From NCBI RefSeq assembly GCF_003367395.1, contig NZ_CP031417.1, positions 2,914,001-2,978,000 on the forward strand: 64,000 bases of DNA. The letters run 5' to 3'. This document shows, piece by piece, positions 44,100 through 53,270 of this stretch. Under the pieces are notes generated by a model. It had not been told where the DNA came from and searched no databases. It saw nothing but the letters and a program-made list of their open reading frames with translations. Numbering within the stretch: position 1 is the stretch's first letter; each line of letters starts with the position of its first letter. The translations under genes and the position numbers were made by a program. Origin of the DNA: Pseudolabrys taiwanensis. Its GTDB lineage: Bacteria; Pseudomonadota; Alphaproteobacteria; Rhizobiales; Xanthobacteraceae.

Positions 44100-44669
44100 A
44101 TGGACGCCTCACTGGGATTGCCGCCGAAGATGACAGTCAGTTTCGCAACGGACGAGGCGGCGACAAAGCGTGATGCCTTCCGCCGGGCAATGCGCGGCCT
44201 TGCGAGCGGCGTTTGTATCGTCGCCGCTGGATATGCCGAACACCGCGCCGGTATTGTGGCAACTTCCGTTTCCTCGTTCTCGCTAAGCCCACCGACCTTA
44301 CTCGTCTGCGTGGCGCATCGTTCCTCTCTGTCGCCCGCGCTCAGACGATTTTGTCATTTCAGCGTGAATATTCTGCGCGCGTCGCAGGCCGACCTGGCTG
44401 ACCGGTTTTCCGGGCAAACCGGTACCGAGGGCTCAAAACGATTCGCTGCCGGTGACTGGATAACGCTTGTGACCGGAGCGCCTGTTCTTGTCGATGCGCT
44501 GGCAAGCATTGACTGCGACGTCGATGAGATCATCGACCGCCATACTCATTCGATCGTACTCGGCCGGGTCGCTGCGGTACGCGCCGACGAAGGTGGCGAT
44601 GCGCTGGGCCATCGGTTGGGCAGCTATTTTCGCATTGGCGATAACGGCGATCAAAAAGGCAGCGCATGA
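44100..44669 (+). CDS. Flavin reductase domain protein (SsuE-type function)
   Basis: A 189-aa protein of the flavin-reductase-like split-barrel family (PF01613), with AFRRAMRGLASGVCIVAAGY, then GIVATSVSSFSLSPPTLLVC near residues 50-69, and a C-terminal SYFRIGDN. It should reduce FMN with NAD(P)H for SsuD or another flavin monooxygenase. Start codons at 44070, 44100 and 44130 are all possible; none has a strong ribosome site. The next gene overlaps its stop by four bases. Confidence 0.82.
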   Translation: MDASLGLPPKMTVSFATDEAATKRDAFRRAMRGLASGVCIVAAGYAEHRAGIVATSVSSFSLSPPTLLVCVAHRSSLSPALRRFCHFSVNILRASQADLADRFSGQTGTEGSKRFAAGDWITLVTGAPVLVDALASIDCDVDEIIDRHTHSIVLGRVAAVRADEGGDALGHRLGSYFRIGDNGDQKGSA

Positions 44670-45274
44670 CCAGCCACAGCCGCTCCGCGCTGCTCATCGT
44701 ACCCGGCATATTCGGCTCCGGCGACGATCACTGGCAGGTGCGTTGGAGCAAAACCTTGCCGAATGCCAAGATGGTCGAACAGGATGACTGGGACAATCCC
44801 GAACTTTCCGCCTGGCTATCGAAACTGCACGAGGCGATCGAGCTCAATCCCGGCGCAATACTGATCGGGCATAGCCTTGGCTCGATCCTGATCGCGCATC
44901 TAGCCCGCTTTCGACTTGCATCCACTATCGCCGGCGCGCTGCTGGTCGCTCCGGCCGACGTCGAGCACTGCGCCAGCCTTGGGAACCGCGTGCAAAGCTT
45001 CTCACCGGTACCGCGGACACGGCTGCCGTTTCGCAGCGTCGTGGTTGGCAGCACAAACGACGATTATGTCGATATCCGCCGATCCGAAGAATTCTCCCAG
45101 TCCTGGGGTGCATCTTTCTACAATGTTGGCGCGTGTGGCCACATCAACGTTGCGTCGGGATTCGGCGATTGGGTCGAGGGTGAATTGTTACTGGAGGAAT
45201 TGCGTCGCGTCATCGCCGACGAAGTCCCGACACCGGCACGGAAGGCCGTTTTCTTCAAGCATCTTAGCCATTAG
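44666..45274 (+). CDS. Small alpha/beta hydrolase (RBBP9/YdeN type)
   Basis: A 202-aa hydrolase coupled by ATGA to the flavin reductase. LLIVPGIFGSGDDHWQVRW at the start and the nucleophile elbow ILIGHSLGSILIAHL near residues 65-79 fit the RBBP9/YdeN family; the catalytic Asp and His are likely in STNDDYVD and GACGHIN. Such proteins often ride with sulphonate genes. The substrate is unknown. Confidence 0.8.
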   Translation: MTSHSRSALLIVPGIFGSGDDHWQVRWSKTLPNAKMVEQDDWDNPELSAWLSKLHEAIELNPGAILIGHSLGSILIAHLARFRLASTIAGALLVAPADVEHCASLGNRVQSFSPVPRTRLPFRSVVVGSTNDDYVDIRRSEEFSQSWGASFYNVGACGHINVASGFGDWVEGELLLEELRRVIADEVPTPARKAVFFKHLSH

Positions 45275-45289
45275 ACAGGAGCCAATTCT

Positions 45290-46252
45290 ATGATTGCAAA
45301 TCGATTTCGTCGCCTCGGGCTCGCGGTCATTCCGTTGCTCGTCGCGAGCACGGTGGCGGCGGCGCAGGACAAGGACAGAACATTGCGGATCGGGTATCAA
45401 CGTTCATCAACCCTGATCACGGTGCTCAAGTCGAACGGTGGGCTAGAAAAAGCTCTTGCTCCGCTCGGAGTGACGATCACCTGGCATGAATTCACCAGCG
45501 GATTGCCGCAACTCGAAGCGCTGAATACCGGCAATATCGATTTCAGTGCCGACGTCGCCGACACCGTGCCAATCTTCGCACAGGCCGCCGGCGCCAAGCT
45601 TGCTTACGTCGCGCAGGAAGCCCCCTCGCCCGCTGCGCAGGCAATCCTGGTGCCCGCAGATTCCCCGATCAAGTCCGTTGCCGATCTCAAGGGCAAGAAG
45701 GTAGCCGTCACCAAAGGTGCCGGCAGCCACTACCTGCTGATCGCCGCCTTGGCAAAGGCCGGCCTAACGTCGAAGGACGTCACCTCCGCTTACTTGACGC
45801 CCGCCGATGGTCGCGCCGCCTTCGTAAGCCACAACGTCGACGCGTGGGTCGCCTGGGACCCCTTTCTGTCGACCGCCCGAGCCCAGAACAACGCCCGCGT
45901 GCTGACCGACGGCAGCCACGGCTTGGCAAGCTACAAACGCTACTATCTGGCTTCGGAGAGCTATGCCGCAAGGCACGGCGATATTCTCAAGGTCGTCTAC
46001 GACCAACTCGACGAAACCGGGAAATGGGTAAAGGCGAAGCCTGAGGACGCGGCGAAGCTTCTTGCCGGAATCTGGAAAATCGATCCCGCCATCGCCGCCG
46101 AGGCCATCGCAAACCGCAGCTACAAGGTAGGCCACGTCACACGTGAAGGCTTGTCCGAACAGAAGCAGATTGCCGATGCGTTCTATGCCGCAGGGCTGCT
46201 TCCGAAGAAGGTGGACACGACCGATGTCACGTTGTGGCAGGCGACGAACTGA
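45290..46252 (+). CDS. Second sulphonate-type ABC substrate-binding protein
   Basis: A 320-aa secreted protein with signal peptide ending AVIPLLVASTVAAAQ. It is an SsuA paralogue: LRIGYQRSSTLITVLKSNGG near residues 30-49, FTSGLPQLEALNTGNIDFSA and [20 protein letters not shown]. It may serve a substrate different from SsuA's and use SsuB-SsuC or the ABC system further downstream. It starts 15 bases after the hydrolase gene, so it belongs to the same transcript. Confidence 0.85.
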   Translation: MIANRFRRLGLAVIPLLVASTVAAAQDKDRTLRIGYQRSSTLITVLKSNGGLEKALAPLGVTITWHEFTSGLPQLEALNTGNIDFSADVADTVPIFAQAAGAKLAYVAQEAPSPAAQAILVPADSPIKSVADLKGKKVAVTKGAGSHYLLIAALAKAGLTSKDVTSAYLTPADGRAAFVSHNVDAWVAWDPFLSTARAQNNARVLTDGSHGLASYKRYYLASESYAARHGDILKVVYDQLDETGKWVKAKPEDAAKLLAGIWKIDPAIAAEAIANRSYKVGHVTREGLSEQKQIADAFYAAGLLPKKVDTTDVTLWQATN

Positions 46253-46387
46253 CACAGCGCAGAGGCTGAATGGAAGGCCCTGCTGCGGCTTTTCGGCAGG
46301 TGCCTTTTGTCCCCTTGAATCAAATCGACTTGGTAGTCGCCTGTCGAGGCGCCGCCACGGATCCTGCTGCGTAAGGACGGATAGTTG
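46253..46387. other. Short spacer before a broken gene
   Basis: No gene or clear terminator was seen. The sequence is unremarkable and leads into the pseudogene. Confidence 0.4.
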
Positions 46388-46797
46388 ATGCCGAACCCCA
46401 AGATGACACTTGCGGGTTTCTTGATCGCCGGCCCCGTAGCCACAGTCATGCCCTCTGACGCAACCCCGACCACGCAGCGCCGTGCCTGTCGTTGCCATAT
46501 TACGTTGAGGTCGCACGAACGCTCGAACGCGGCAAATTCGACCTCATCTTCTTTGCGGATCGCCAGGCAATCGCCGACCGTTCCAGGCCGACCACAAAAC
46601 GGGGATTGGCCATGGAGACCAGGATTCGACGCGGACGGATCCGGTTCCCCTTCTTGGGGCACTGGCCGCGACGACCCAACGTATCGGATTAGAGGCGACG
46701 ATCGGCCGCCCGTTTCTCCAGCAGGTTATCCGCGATGGCAAGGATTTCATCGTGGTGGTCGTGGGTGGCGCAACATGATCGGGGCTCTGATCGAATA
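46388..46797 (+). pseudogene. Remnant of a luciferase-like flavin monooxygenase
   Basis: The reading starts MPNPKMTLAGFLIAGPVATV, like the start of nitrilotriacetate-monooxygenase-type (LLM class) flavin enzymes. It then shifts frame: the next conserved piece, YYVEVARTLERGKFDLIFFA, is in a different frame from about 46494, and a last piece (RPFLQQVIRDGKDFIVVVVG) appears near 46700-46780. The intact family is about 430-450 aa; at least 300 residues are missing. It therefore looks like a deleted and frameshifted gene, probably once a third sulphonate or sulphone monooxygenase. Confidence 0.6.
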
Positions 46798-46959
46798 GCC
46801 AAAGCCCTTTCCAAAGCTGAGATCGGCGCTCCGCCGGCCCCCACTTAGGTCGCCGCTTAGGAGATCCATACTGTCATTCGCAGCAAGGCGAGGGGATATT
46901 TTCTCCGATCCATCGGTATTTGGAATTCCCTAGAATATTTTTCTCGTCATAGTGCGCCC

Positions 46960-47685
46960 ATGCGACCCGGGCAAATTAGCGTCAATCACGTATCGTTTTA
47001 CTACGGACACGAAGCTGTCTTGTCCGATATCTCCTTGGATATCGGGACCGGCGAGCATATCGCCGTTCTCGGACGTTCCGGCGCGGGCAAATCGACGCTA
47101 CTGCATCTTCTTGCCGGTCTTCTGCAGCCATCGCGCGGTAGTATTGCTATCGACGGCGGCGCATTGAACAATGAGATCGGCCATCCGGTCCTTATGTTCC
47201 AACGGCCGGCACTCCTTCCCTGGCTCAGCGCACGCGACAATGTCCTGCTGCCGCTGCACTTTGCTAACGCCGTTCGTCTCGATCGTGCGGCAGCTACGGC
47301 GAAGGCAGACGGTCTCATCGCGCAGGTCGGTCTCGGCGAGCGCGCTGACGCCCTTCCTACCCATCTGTCCGGCGGCCAACAGCAAAGAGTTGCTCTGGCG
47401 CGGGCGCTCGCAAGCGATCCGGCGGTACTGCTGCTCGACGAGCCCTTCTCGGCGCTCGATCAAGACACCCGTGCCGTTCTGCGGAGTGATATCCGCGCGC
47501 TGGCGCGGGCCCGCGGCATGACGCTGGTGACCGTAACGCACGATCTCAGCGATGCTGCGGCGCTTGCCGACCGCATTTTTGTTCTTGCCGGAGCACCGGG
47601 GCGCATCGAACGGGAGGTCGTTCTTGGCGATAATCCCGAAGACGAACTCAGGGCTTATTTCGCCGGTCGGCGCGACGCCGCCTAA
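46960..47685 (+). CDS. Nitrate/sulphonate-type ABC transporter ATPase
   Basis: A 241-aa ATPase with Walker A GRSGAGKST, a Q-loop MFQRPALLPWLSARDN, signature [15 protein letters not shown] and Walker [13 protein letters not shown]. The Q-loop form matches SsuB/TauB/NrtD ATPases. It leads a three-gene importer operon with the binding protein (16 bases downstream) and permease. The closing residues run into the next gene's leader. Confidence 0.88.
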   Translation: MRPGQISVNHVSFYYGHEAVLSDISLDIGTGEHIAVLGRSGAGKSTLLHLLAGLLQPSRGSIAIDGGALNNEIGHPVLMFQRPALLPWLSARDNVLLPLHFANAVRLDRAAATAKADGLIAQVGLGERADALPTHLSGGQQQRVALARALASDPAVLLLDEPFSALDQDTRAVLRSDIRALARARGMTLVTVTHDLSDAAALADRIFVLAGAPGRIEREVVLGDNPEDELRAYFAGRRDAA

Positions 47686-47701
47686 TTCAAAGGATCCGCC
47701 G

Positions 47702-48943
47702 ATGTCCAAATTCTTCAAGAGCTTTCATTCCGACGCATGCTGCGGTCCCCACGACGGTGGCGGCATCACCCGTCGCGGCACGCTGGACTATCTGGCCCGC
47801 GGCGGCCTCGCTGCACTGCTGGCGGCCAAGGGCATCGACGTCGCGAAGGCGCAGACGAACGACGATGTCGTGCGTATCGGCTATCTTCCGATCACCGACG
47901 CGACGGCGTTGCTGGTGGCACATGCTAACGGATATTTTGAAGAGGCGGGCCTCAAGGTGGAAGCGCCCGTGCTGATCCGGAGCTGGTCGGCGCTCGTCGA
48001 GGGCTTCGCCTCAGGCAAGTTCAACGTTGTCCATCTCTTGAAGCCCATCCCGGTGTGGATGCGCTACAATAACAAATTCCCCGTCAAGATCCTTGCCTGG
48101 GGCCATACGAATGGTTCCGGCTTGGTGGTGGGCGGCGACACGGGCATCACCAAATTTTCCGACCTCGGCGGCAAACGCATTGCGGTGCCTTTCTGGTACT
48201 CGATGCATAACATCGTGCTGCAATATGCGCTGCGCCAGTCCGGCGTAAAGCCGGTAATCAAGCCTGAAAGCGCGGCGCTGGCCGCCGATGAGTGTGCGCT
48301 GCAGATCCTGGCGCCGCCGGACATGCCGACCGCCCTCGCCGCGAAGAAAATCCACGGCTATATCGTCGCCGAACCGTTCAACGCGCTTGGCGAGCTGCGC
48401 GCCGGTGCCAAGATGCTACGCTTCACCGGCGACATCTGGAAAAATCATCCCTGCTGCGTGATCTGCACACACGAAAGCTATACACGCGACAAGCCGGAGT
48501 GGGCGCAGAAAGTCACCGACTCGATCGTCCGCGCGCACATCTTCGCCTCCAAGAACAAGGCAGAGGTCGCCAAGCTGATCTCTCGCGATGGCAAAGGCTA
48601 TCTGCCGGCCCCGGCCGACGTCGTCGTCAAGGCCGTCACCGACTATGGTCCCGCCTACGAAAAGAGTGGCGCTATCCGTCACCGTGATTGGAAAAACGGC
48701 CGCATCGACTTCCAACCGTGGCCCTATCCGTCGGCGACCAAACTCATCGTCGACAACATGAATAAGACGCTGGTGGAGGGAAACACCACTTTCCTCAAGG
48801 GGCTCGATCCGGAATTTGTTGCAGAAGACCTCGTCGACTATCGCTTCGTCAAGGAGGCCATCAACAAGAACCCAGACTGGCTCAACGATCCCAGCGTCGA
48901 CAGAGCCCATCCCTTCGAACGGCAGGAAATTCTGGCACTGTAA
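47702..48943 (+). CDS. CmpA/NrtA-type substrate-binding protein with Tat-like start
   Basis: A 413-aa binding protein. The N-terminus holds a Cys-Cys motif (SDACCGPHDGGG) directly before ITRRGTLDYLARGGLAALLA, a twin-arginine-like export signal. The mature part (VRIGYLPITDATALLVAHAN, then WSALVEGFASGKFNVVHLLK) matches the NMT1/NrtA group for nitrate, sulphonate or taurine-type ligands. With the ATPase and permease on either side it forms an importer. The ATG at 47702 is chosen because an AAAGGATC leader precedes it. Confidence 0.85.
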   Translation: MSKFFKSFHSDACCGPHDGGGITRRGTLDYLARGGLAALLAAKGIDVAKAQTNDDVVRIGYLPITDATALLVAHANGYFEEAGLKVEAPVLIRSWSALVEGFASGKFNVVHLLKPIPVWMRYNNKFPVKILAWGHTNGSGLVVGGDTGITKFSDLGGKRIAVPFWYSMHNIVLQYALRQSGVKPVIKPESAALAADECALQILAPPDMPTALAAKKIHGYIVAEPFNALGELRAGAKMLRFTGDIWKNHPCCVICTHESYTRDKPEWAQKVTDSIVRAHIFASKNKAEVAKLISRDGKGYLPAPADVVVKAVTDYGPAYEKSGAIRHRDWKNGRIDFQPWPYPSATKLIVDNMNKTLVEGNTTFLKGLDPEFVAEDLVDYRFVKEAINKNPDWLNDPSVDRAHPFERQEILAL

Positions 48944-49761
48944 TGACTCTCGCGCTCCACCATCAGGCCCGGCGCCCTTCGCCCATCCTGCAGCTCGATG
49001 CCCTGAAAAAGATCGTGGCGCCGCTCGGCGGCATCGCGATCATCGTCGGCATCTGGTGGCTAGGTGGACTGGTCATTCAAGCAACCCCACGCCTGTCGGC
49101 ATTTCACGGCTTTACGGTCGCGAACACATCGCGGGCTCTGTGGGCGCTCGTCGCTTCCGGTGACGCACTGAAGGCAACGGTGCCGAGCCTGTCGCGGGTT
49201 CTTCAGGGCCTTATTTGGGCTTTCGTCATCGGCACGCCGATCGGACTTGCCGTAGGCCGCTGGCGCCTCCTCGAAAGCCTCCTGCAGTTCCCATTTCAGT
49301 TCTTGCGAATGATCAGCCCCCTCGCGTGGATGCCGATCGCGATTCTCATGTTTCCCAGCTGGAATGGCGCGATCGTCTTTCTCATCGCTGTCGCCTCCAT
49401 CTGGCCGATCATCTTCTCCACGGCTGCCGGCGTGAAGCGCATCGACCCGGTCTGGCTGGCGATGGCGTCGAATCTCGGCGGCAGGCCGCTATCGGTGCTC
49501 CGCCGGGTGATCTTTCCCGCCGTGGCCCGCGATATTTTCGGCGGCCTGCGCCTGGCCCTGGGCGTGGCCTGGATCGTTCTGGTGCCGGCCGAATTCCTGG
49601 GCGTCACCAGCGGCTTGGGCTACGCCATCAACGATGCGCGCGACACGCTTTCGTACGACCGCCTTGGCGCCATCGTTATCCTGATTGGCGTTATAGGCTT
49701 CGCTTTGGACGCGGTCCTCGCGTCGTGCATCAGGCGCACACAATGGACACCCACTGCTTAG
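48943..49761 (+). CDS. ABC transporter permease, SsuC/NrtB type
   Basis: A 272-aa membrane protein whose ATG overlaps the binding-protein stop by one base. Six hydrophobic helices are visible, with the coupling loop AMASNLGGRPLSVLRRVIFP and the later GVTSGLGYAINDARDTL typical of the family. It completes the second importer. Confidence 0.88.
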   Translation: MTLALHHQARRPSPILQLDALKKIVAPLGGIAIIVGIWWLGGLVIQATPRLSAFHGFTVANTSRALWALVASGDALKATVPSLSRVLQGLIWAFVIGTPIGLAVGRWRLLESLLQFPFQFLRMISPLAWMPIAILMFPSWNGAIVFLIAVASIWPIIFSTAAGVKRIDPVWLAMASNLGGRPLSVLRRVIFPAVARDIFGGLRLALGVAWIVLVPAEFLGVTSGLGYAINDARDTLSYDRLGAIVILIGVIGFALDAVLASCIRRTQWTPTA

Positions 49762-49800
49762 TCACCACGCTCAGAATAGCGATATCCGGGAGATGCTAAT

Positions 49801-50349
49801 ATGGCTGTAACCTCGCTGAAAACCGCCGCAACCTTCGAGCCGATCGACAAGACGGGGCTGCAGGCTCTCGCCGAAAAGGGCAAAGCCGATCCGTCCGCGG
49901 TGCGCACCGTGCGTTGCAAGACAGTCGCCGAGGGCAAGAAATTCCGGCATCAGAACTATGTCCGCAACCTGCCGGCGCATATTGTCGACGAGCCACCGGC
50001 GCTGCTCGGCGACGACACCGCGCCGAATCCAACCGAGGCTCTGCTCGCGGCACTCGGCTCCTGCGTCGCAGTCGGCATCCAGGCCAATGCAGTAGCTCGG
50101 GGCTGGACCGTGCGCTCGATCGAGGTCGATCTCGAAGGCGACATCAACATCACCTCGGTCTGGGGCGTAGGCGACTTGTCACCCAAGCCGTTAGGGCTGA
50201 CCGCTGTCCGCATCAAGGCACGCGTTGCCGCCGACGGCGCGACTGAGGCCGAGCTCGATGAACTCGTCGCACACGCCGCAATGTGGTCGCCGGTTCTCAA
50301 CACCGTGCAGAATCCCGTGCCTGTCAGCGTTGCGCGGGATCACGGCTGA
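49801..50349 (+). CDS. OsmC/Ohr-family protein
   Basis: A 182-aa cytosolic protein. PNPTEALLAALGSCVAVGIQ near residues 76-95 has the resolving-type cysteine, and an earlier conserved Cys lies in RTVRCKTVAEG, so both OsmC cysteines seem present. Such proteins reduce organic peroxides or act in thiol and sulphur metabolism. It is co-directional with the importer and overlaps the next gene by one base. Confidence 0.8.
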   Translation: MAVTSLKTAATFEPIDKTGLQALAEKGKADPSAVRTVRCKTVAEGKKFRHQNYVRNLPAHIVDEPPALLGDDTAPNPTEALLAALGSCVAVGIQANAVARGWTVRSIEVDLEGDINITSVWGVGDLSPKPLGLTAVRIKARVAADGATEAELDELVAHAAMWSPVLNTVQNPVPVSVARDHG

Positions 50350-51443
50350 TGTCGCAGGAACTCGCCGAGGCTGACGCGCCGACCCGCAGCATTGCCGACA
50401 TTGTCGCGCGCGATCTGCGACCGCTGGTGCGTCGGATCGACGAGGAAGGCCTTTACCCCGAAGCCGTCTTGCGCAGTCTTGGCGATGCAGGCGGCTTTGC
50501 GCGTCATATATCGCGGCCGGAAGGTGATGCTTCCGGTCTCGTCAGCGCGATCGAAGCTATGGCGGACGTTTCGGCGTCCTGCATCACCACCGGATTTTGC
50601 ATGTGGTGCCAGGACGCGCTCGGCTGGTATCTGACACAATCCGAAAACCCGACACCGCGTACGCGCTATCTCGTTGCCGTCGCCTCCGGAGAACAACTTG
50701 GCGGCACGGGACTCTCGAACGCCATGAAGGCATTCTCCGGCATCGAGCCCCTGGCGCTGAAAGGCCGTAAGGTGGCTGGGGGATACCGCGTCACCGGTCG
50801 GCTTCCCTTCGTGTCAAATGTCCAGGACGGACACCTGTTCGCAGCCGTGTTTGCTCTGGAGGATGAGCCGGATCGCCGCGTCATGGCCGTATTCCATGCC
50901 GGGAGCGACGCTGTCGCGCTGGCCCGGAATGCGCACTTCGTCGCCCTCGAAGGCAGCGCCACATATACCGTTTTGATCCGCGACGCATTTGTCAGTGATG
51001 ATGACATCCTGAGCCATGACGCGGACAGGTTTATTCCCCGCATTCGTAAAGGTTTCGTGCTTCTACAGGCCGGCATGGGGATTGGCGCCGCGCGTGGCGC
51101 GGCGGCCAGCATGCGAGGTGACGGCCCCGGCCGAAAGCTCGCGGCCCACCTGCCGTTCGGCCCCGACGAAATCGACGCCCGTGCCGACCGGTTAGCCGAG
51201 CGAATCCGGGCCCTGGCATCGGATCCGCAGTTGACCGACCGGTCCGCGTTTCTAGACGTTCTCAAGGCACGGCTCGATCTCTCGTGGCTTGCCCTCGAGG
51301 CGGCGCAATCGGCCGTTCTGCAGGCCGGCGCTCGCGGCTACCTTGTTGGCGCGGAGGCCGCGCGTCGCCTGCGCGAAACCCAGTTCGTCGCGCTCGTAAC
51401 CCCGTCGGTGAAACATATTCTGGCGGAGTTATCGAGGGGTTGA
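50349..51443 (+). CDS. Acyl-CoA dehydrogenase-like flavoprotein (sulphur acquisition type)
   Basis: A 364-aa protein of the acyl-CoA dehydrogenase fold: ARDLRPLVRRIDEEGLYPEA near the start, SASCITTGFCMWCQDALGWY, GTGLSNAMKAFSGIEPL and a C-terminal four-helix part. It resembles SfnB/DszC-like proteins of sulphone and sulphonate use more than beta-oxidation enzymes, and the canonical catalytic Glu cannot be placed. The start overlaps OsmC (TGATG). It closes the sulphur block. Confidence 0.75.
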   Translation: MSQELAEADAPTRSIADIVARDLRPLVRRIDEEGLYPEAVLRSLGDAGGFARHISRPEGDASGLVSAIEAMADVSASCITTGFCMWCQDALGWYLTQSENPTPRTRYLVAVASGEQLGGTGLSNAMKAFSGIEPLALKGRKVAGGYRVTGRLPFVSNVQDGHLFAAVFALEDEPDRRVMAVFHAGSDAVALARNAHFVALEGSATYTVLIRDAFVSDDDILSHDADRFIPRIRKGFVLLQAGMGIGAARGAAASMRGDGPGRKLAAHLPFGPDEIDARADRLAERIRALASDPQLTDRSAFLDVLKARLDLSWLALEAAQSAVLQAGARGYLVGAEAARRLRETQFVALVTPSVKHILAELSRG

Positions 51444-52308
51444 GATAGCCATAATCCCGACTGCCCGAGCCATGTTGTCTGGGTTCGGCCGCCAAGCTGA
51501 CACGACCCCGCGTTGAAACCAGTTTGGCCTTTACCGCGGTTCTGAAATAAAAGCGCTCGGCATGTCGCGCACATGCTTTAAAAGCATTGGCGCGAGCGCC
51601 GAGCGAAGCTGATTTTGAAAATTCCCAACGGTCCGCGGACATGTATTTAGCTCGGACGCCGATAGTTTGAAGTCCCGCGGGCGCACTTCGCGTCGGCAAT
51701 ACAACGTCATCACAGGCCAGAGTTGCCGGCTGATAGTATCAAAGCGCGCCGGTGCCGCCAGGTACATTTAAGATACGTGGGAAACCATCACCAGCGCCCC
51801 GTCCGATAGCGATCCGGAACTGGCCGTCGAATACCGCGGCGAGTTGCATGCTCTGAACTTCCCGGCGCGCAAAGCGCGCTGGGGCTGGATCAACGTCAGT
51901 ACAAGCCGTCCTCTGAGCATCGACCCGACTCACTGGCGGCTCTGGTCAGCCGAGGCTGGTGCCCCAAGTCTGCCGTCGCCAAGTGTATCCGGCAGCATCG
52001 ACTGAAAACCGACCGTTGCATTGCCGCCGTTTGAAGCGCGAACAAGCCATCCCCAGTCAATCCCATGACAGCCTTGCGGCTGGCGTTTCTCCTGCCATTT
52101 GGGGGCTCGCCGCCCCTGCCCGTCAAGGCCAGGCCCTTCGCCTCGGCTCCGGGCGGAAAACGCCGGGCCGTGTAGTGCGCTTCGCTCCCGGCCCGCACCA
52201 CCCCTTGGCGTTTTCCGGCCTGTGACGGCCTGACCCCGCTCATTGCCGCTCCGGCTAGTCCGGTTTGCAGCCACCGCCGCAAACCGCGAACTACGAAGGA
52301 GAAAAGCG
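51444..52308. other. Right-hand junction between the sulphur block and mobile DNA
   Basis: No intact gene over 865 bases. A plus-strand reading at 51772-52005 without a start codon (it includes ALNFPARKARWGWINVS) may be the tail of a lost gene. From about 52090 the base composition and a structured leader fit the ardC gene that follows. I take about 52.0 kb as the boundary. Confidence 0.45.
52155..52216 (+). other. Nested hairpin in the ardC leader
   Basis: GGAAAACGCC pairs perfectly with GGCGTTTTCC (52155-52164 and 52207-52216). Inside it GGGCCG pairs with CGGCCC (52165-52170 and 52189-52194). It lies 92 bases before the ardC start and could control transcription or translation; similar GC-rich leaders precede the ParB-like gene and 62635. 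Confidence 0.55.
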
Positions 52309-53220
52309 ATGAAAAACGATGTGTATGAACGCGTCACGACCAGGATTGTCGAGGCGCTTGAACAGGGCGTGCGCCCATGGGCGAAGCCATGGAGTGCCGG
52401 ACACGCAGAAGGGCGCATCCTGCGCCCGCTGCGAGCCAACGGTATTCCCTATCGCGGCATCAACGTGCTGATGCTGTGGTCGGAAGCCATCGAGAAGGGC
52501 TACGGCTCCCCTATCTGGATGACCTTCAAGCAGGCGCTTGAGCTGAACGCGCATGTACGCAAGGGCGAGCGCGGCAGCCTTGTCGTCTACGCCTCCAAAC
52601 TCACCCGCACCGAAACCGACGCCGAAACCGGCGAGGATTCCGAGCGCGATATCCCGTTCATGAAAGGCTACACTGTCTTTAACGTCGAGCAGATCGACGG
52701 TCTGCCCGAACATTATTATGTAAAGCCGCAGCCCATCCTCGACCCGGTGGCCCGCATTGCCCACGCAGACGCCTTCACGGCCGCAACCGGCGCGGACATC
52801 GTGCATGGCGGCGGCATGGCCTGCTACAGCCTGGCCGAGGACCGCGTGCGTATGCCGGCCTTTGAAAGCTTCTCTGACGCACCCGCCTATTACGCCACGC
52901 TCATTCACGAGCTGACGCACTGGACGCGTCATCCGAAGCGCCTCGCCCGCGACTTCGGGCGCAAGCGCTTTGGCGACGAAGGTTATGCCATGGAGGAACT
53001 GGTCGCCGAGCTGGGCGCGGCCTTCCTCTGCGCCGATCTCGACCTGACGCCGGGCCACTGCGACGATCACGCCGCCTATATCGGCTCATGGCTGAAGGCG
53101 CTGAAGAACGACAAGCGCGCCATCTTCACCGCCGCGTCTCATGCCCAGCGCGCGGCCGATTATCTGCACGGTCTGCAACCGGCGGCACAGGACGCGCCGG
53201 ATTCACGCAACGCCGCGTGA
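52309..53220 (+). CDS. ArdC-type antirestriction/zincin metallopeptidase
   Basis: A 303-aa protein starting at the ATG at 52309 after CGAAGGAGAA. The N-terminal domain (residues 1-140) matches the ArdC ssDNA-binding domain: YERVTTRIVEALEQGVRPWA, then WMTFKQALELNAHVRKGERG. The C-terminal zincin has HELTH at 200-204 and a third ligand Glu234 in EELVAELGAAFL. ArdC proteins on conjugative elements protect incoming DNA from host restriction, which supports a mobile origin. The active site looks intact. Confidence 0.88.
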   Translation: MKNDVYERVTTRIVEALEQGVRPWAKPWSAGHAEGRILRPLRANGIPYRGINVLMLWSEAIEKGYGSPIWMTFKQALELNAHVRKGERGSLVVYASKLTRTETDAETGEDSERDIPFMKGYTVFNVEQIDGLPEHYYVKPQPILDPVARIAHADAFTAATGADIVHGGGMACYSLAEDRVRMPAFESFSDAPAYYATLIHELTHWTRHPKRLARDFGRKRFGDEGYAMEELVAELGAAFLCADLDLTPGHCDDHAAYIGSWLKALKNDKRAIFTAASHAQRAADYLHGLQPAAQDAPDSRNAA

Positions 53221-53270
53221 CGTCTGCTTGCTGGCCGAACGGCCCACAAATCATGCGCCTTTCGGTCGCG

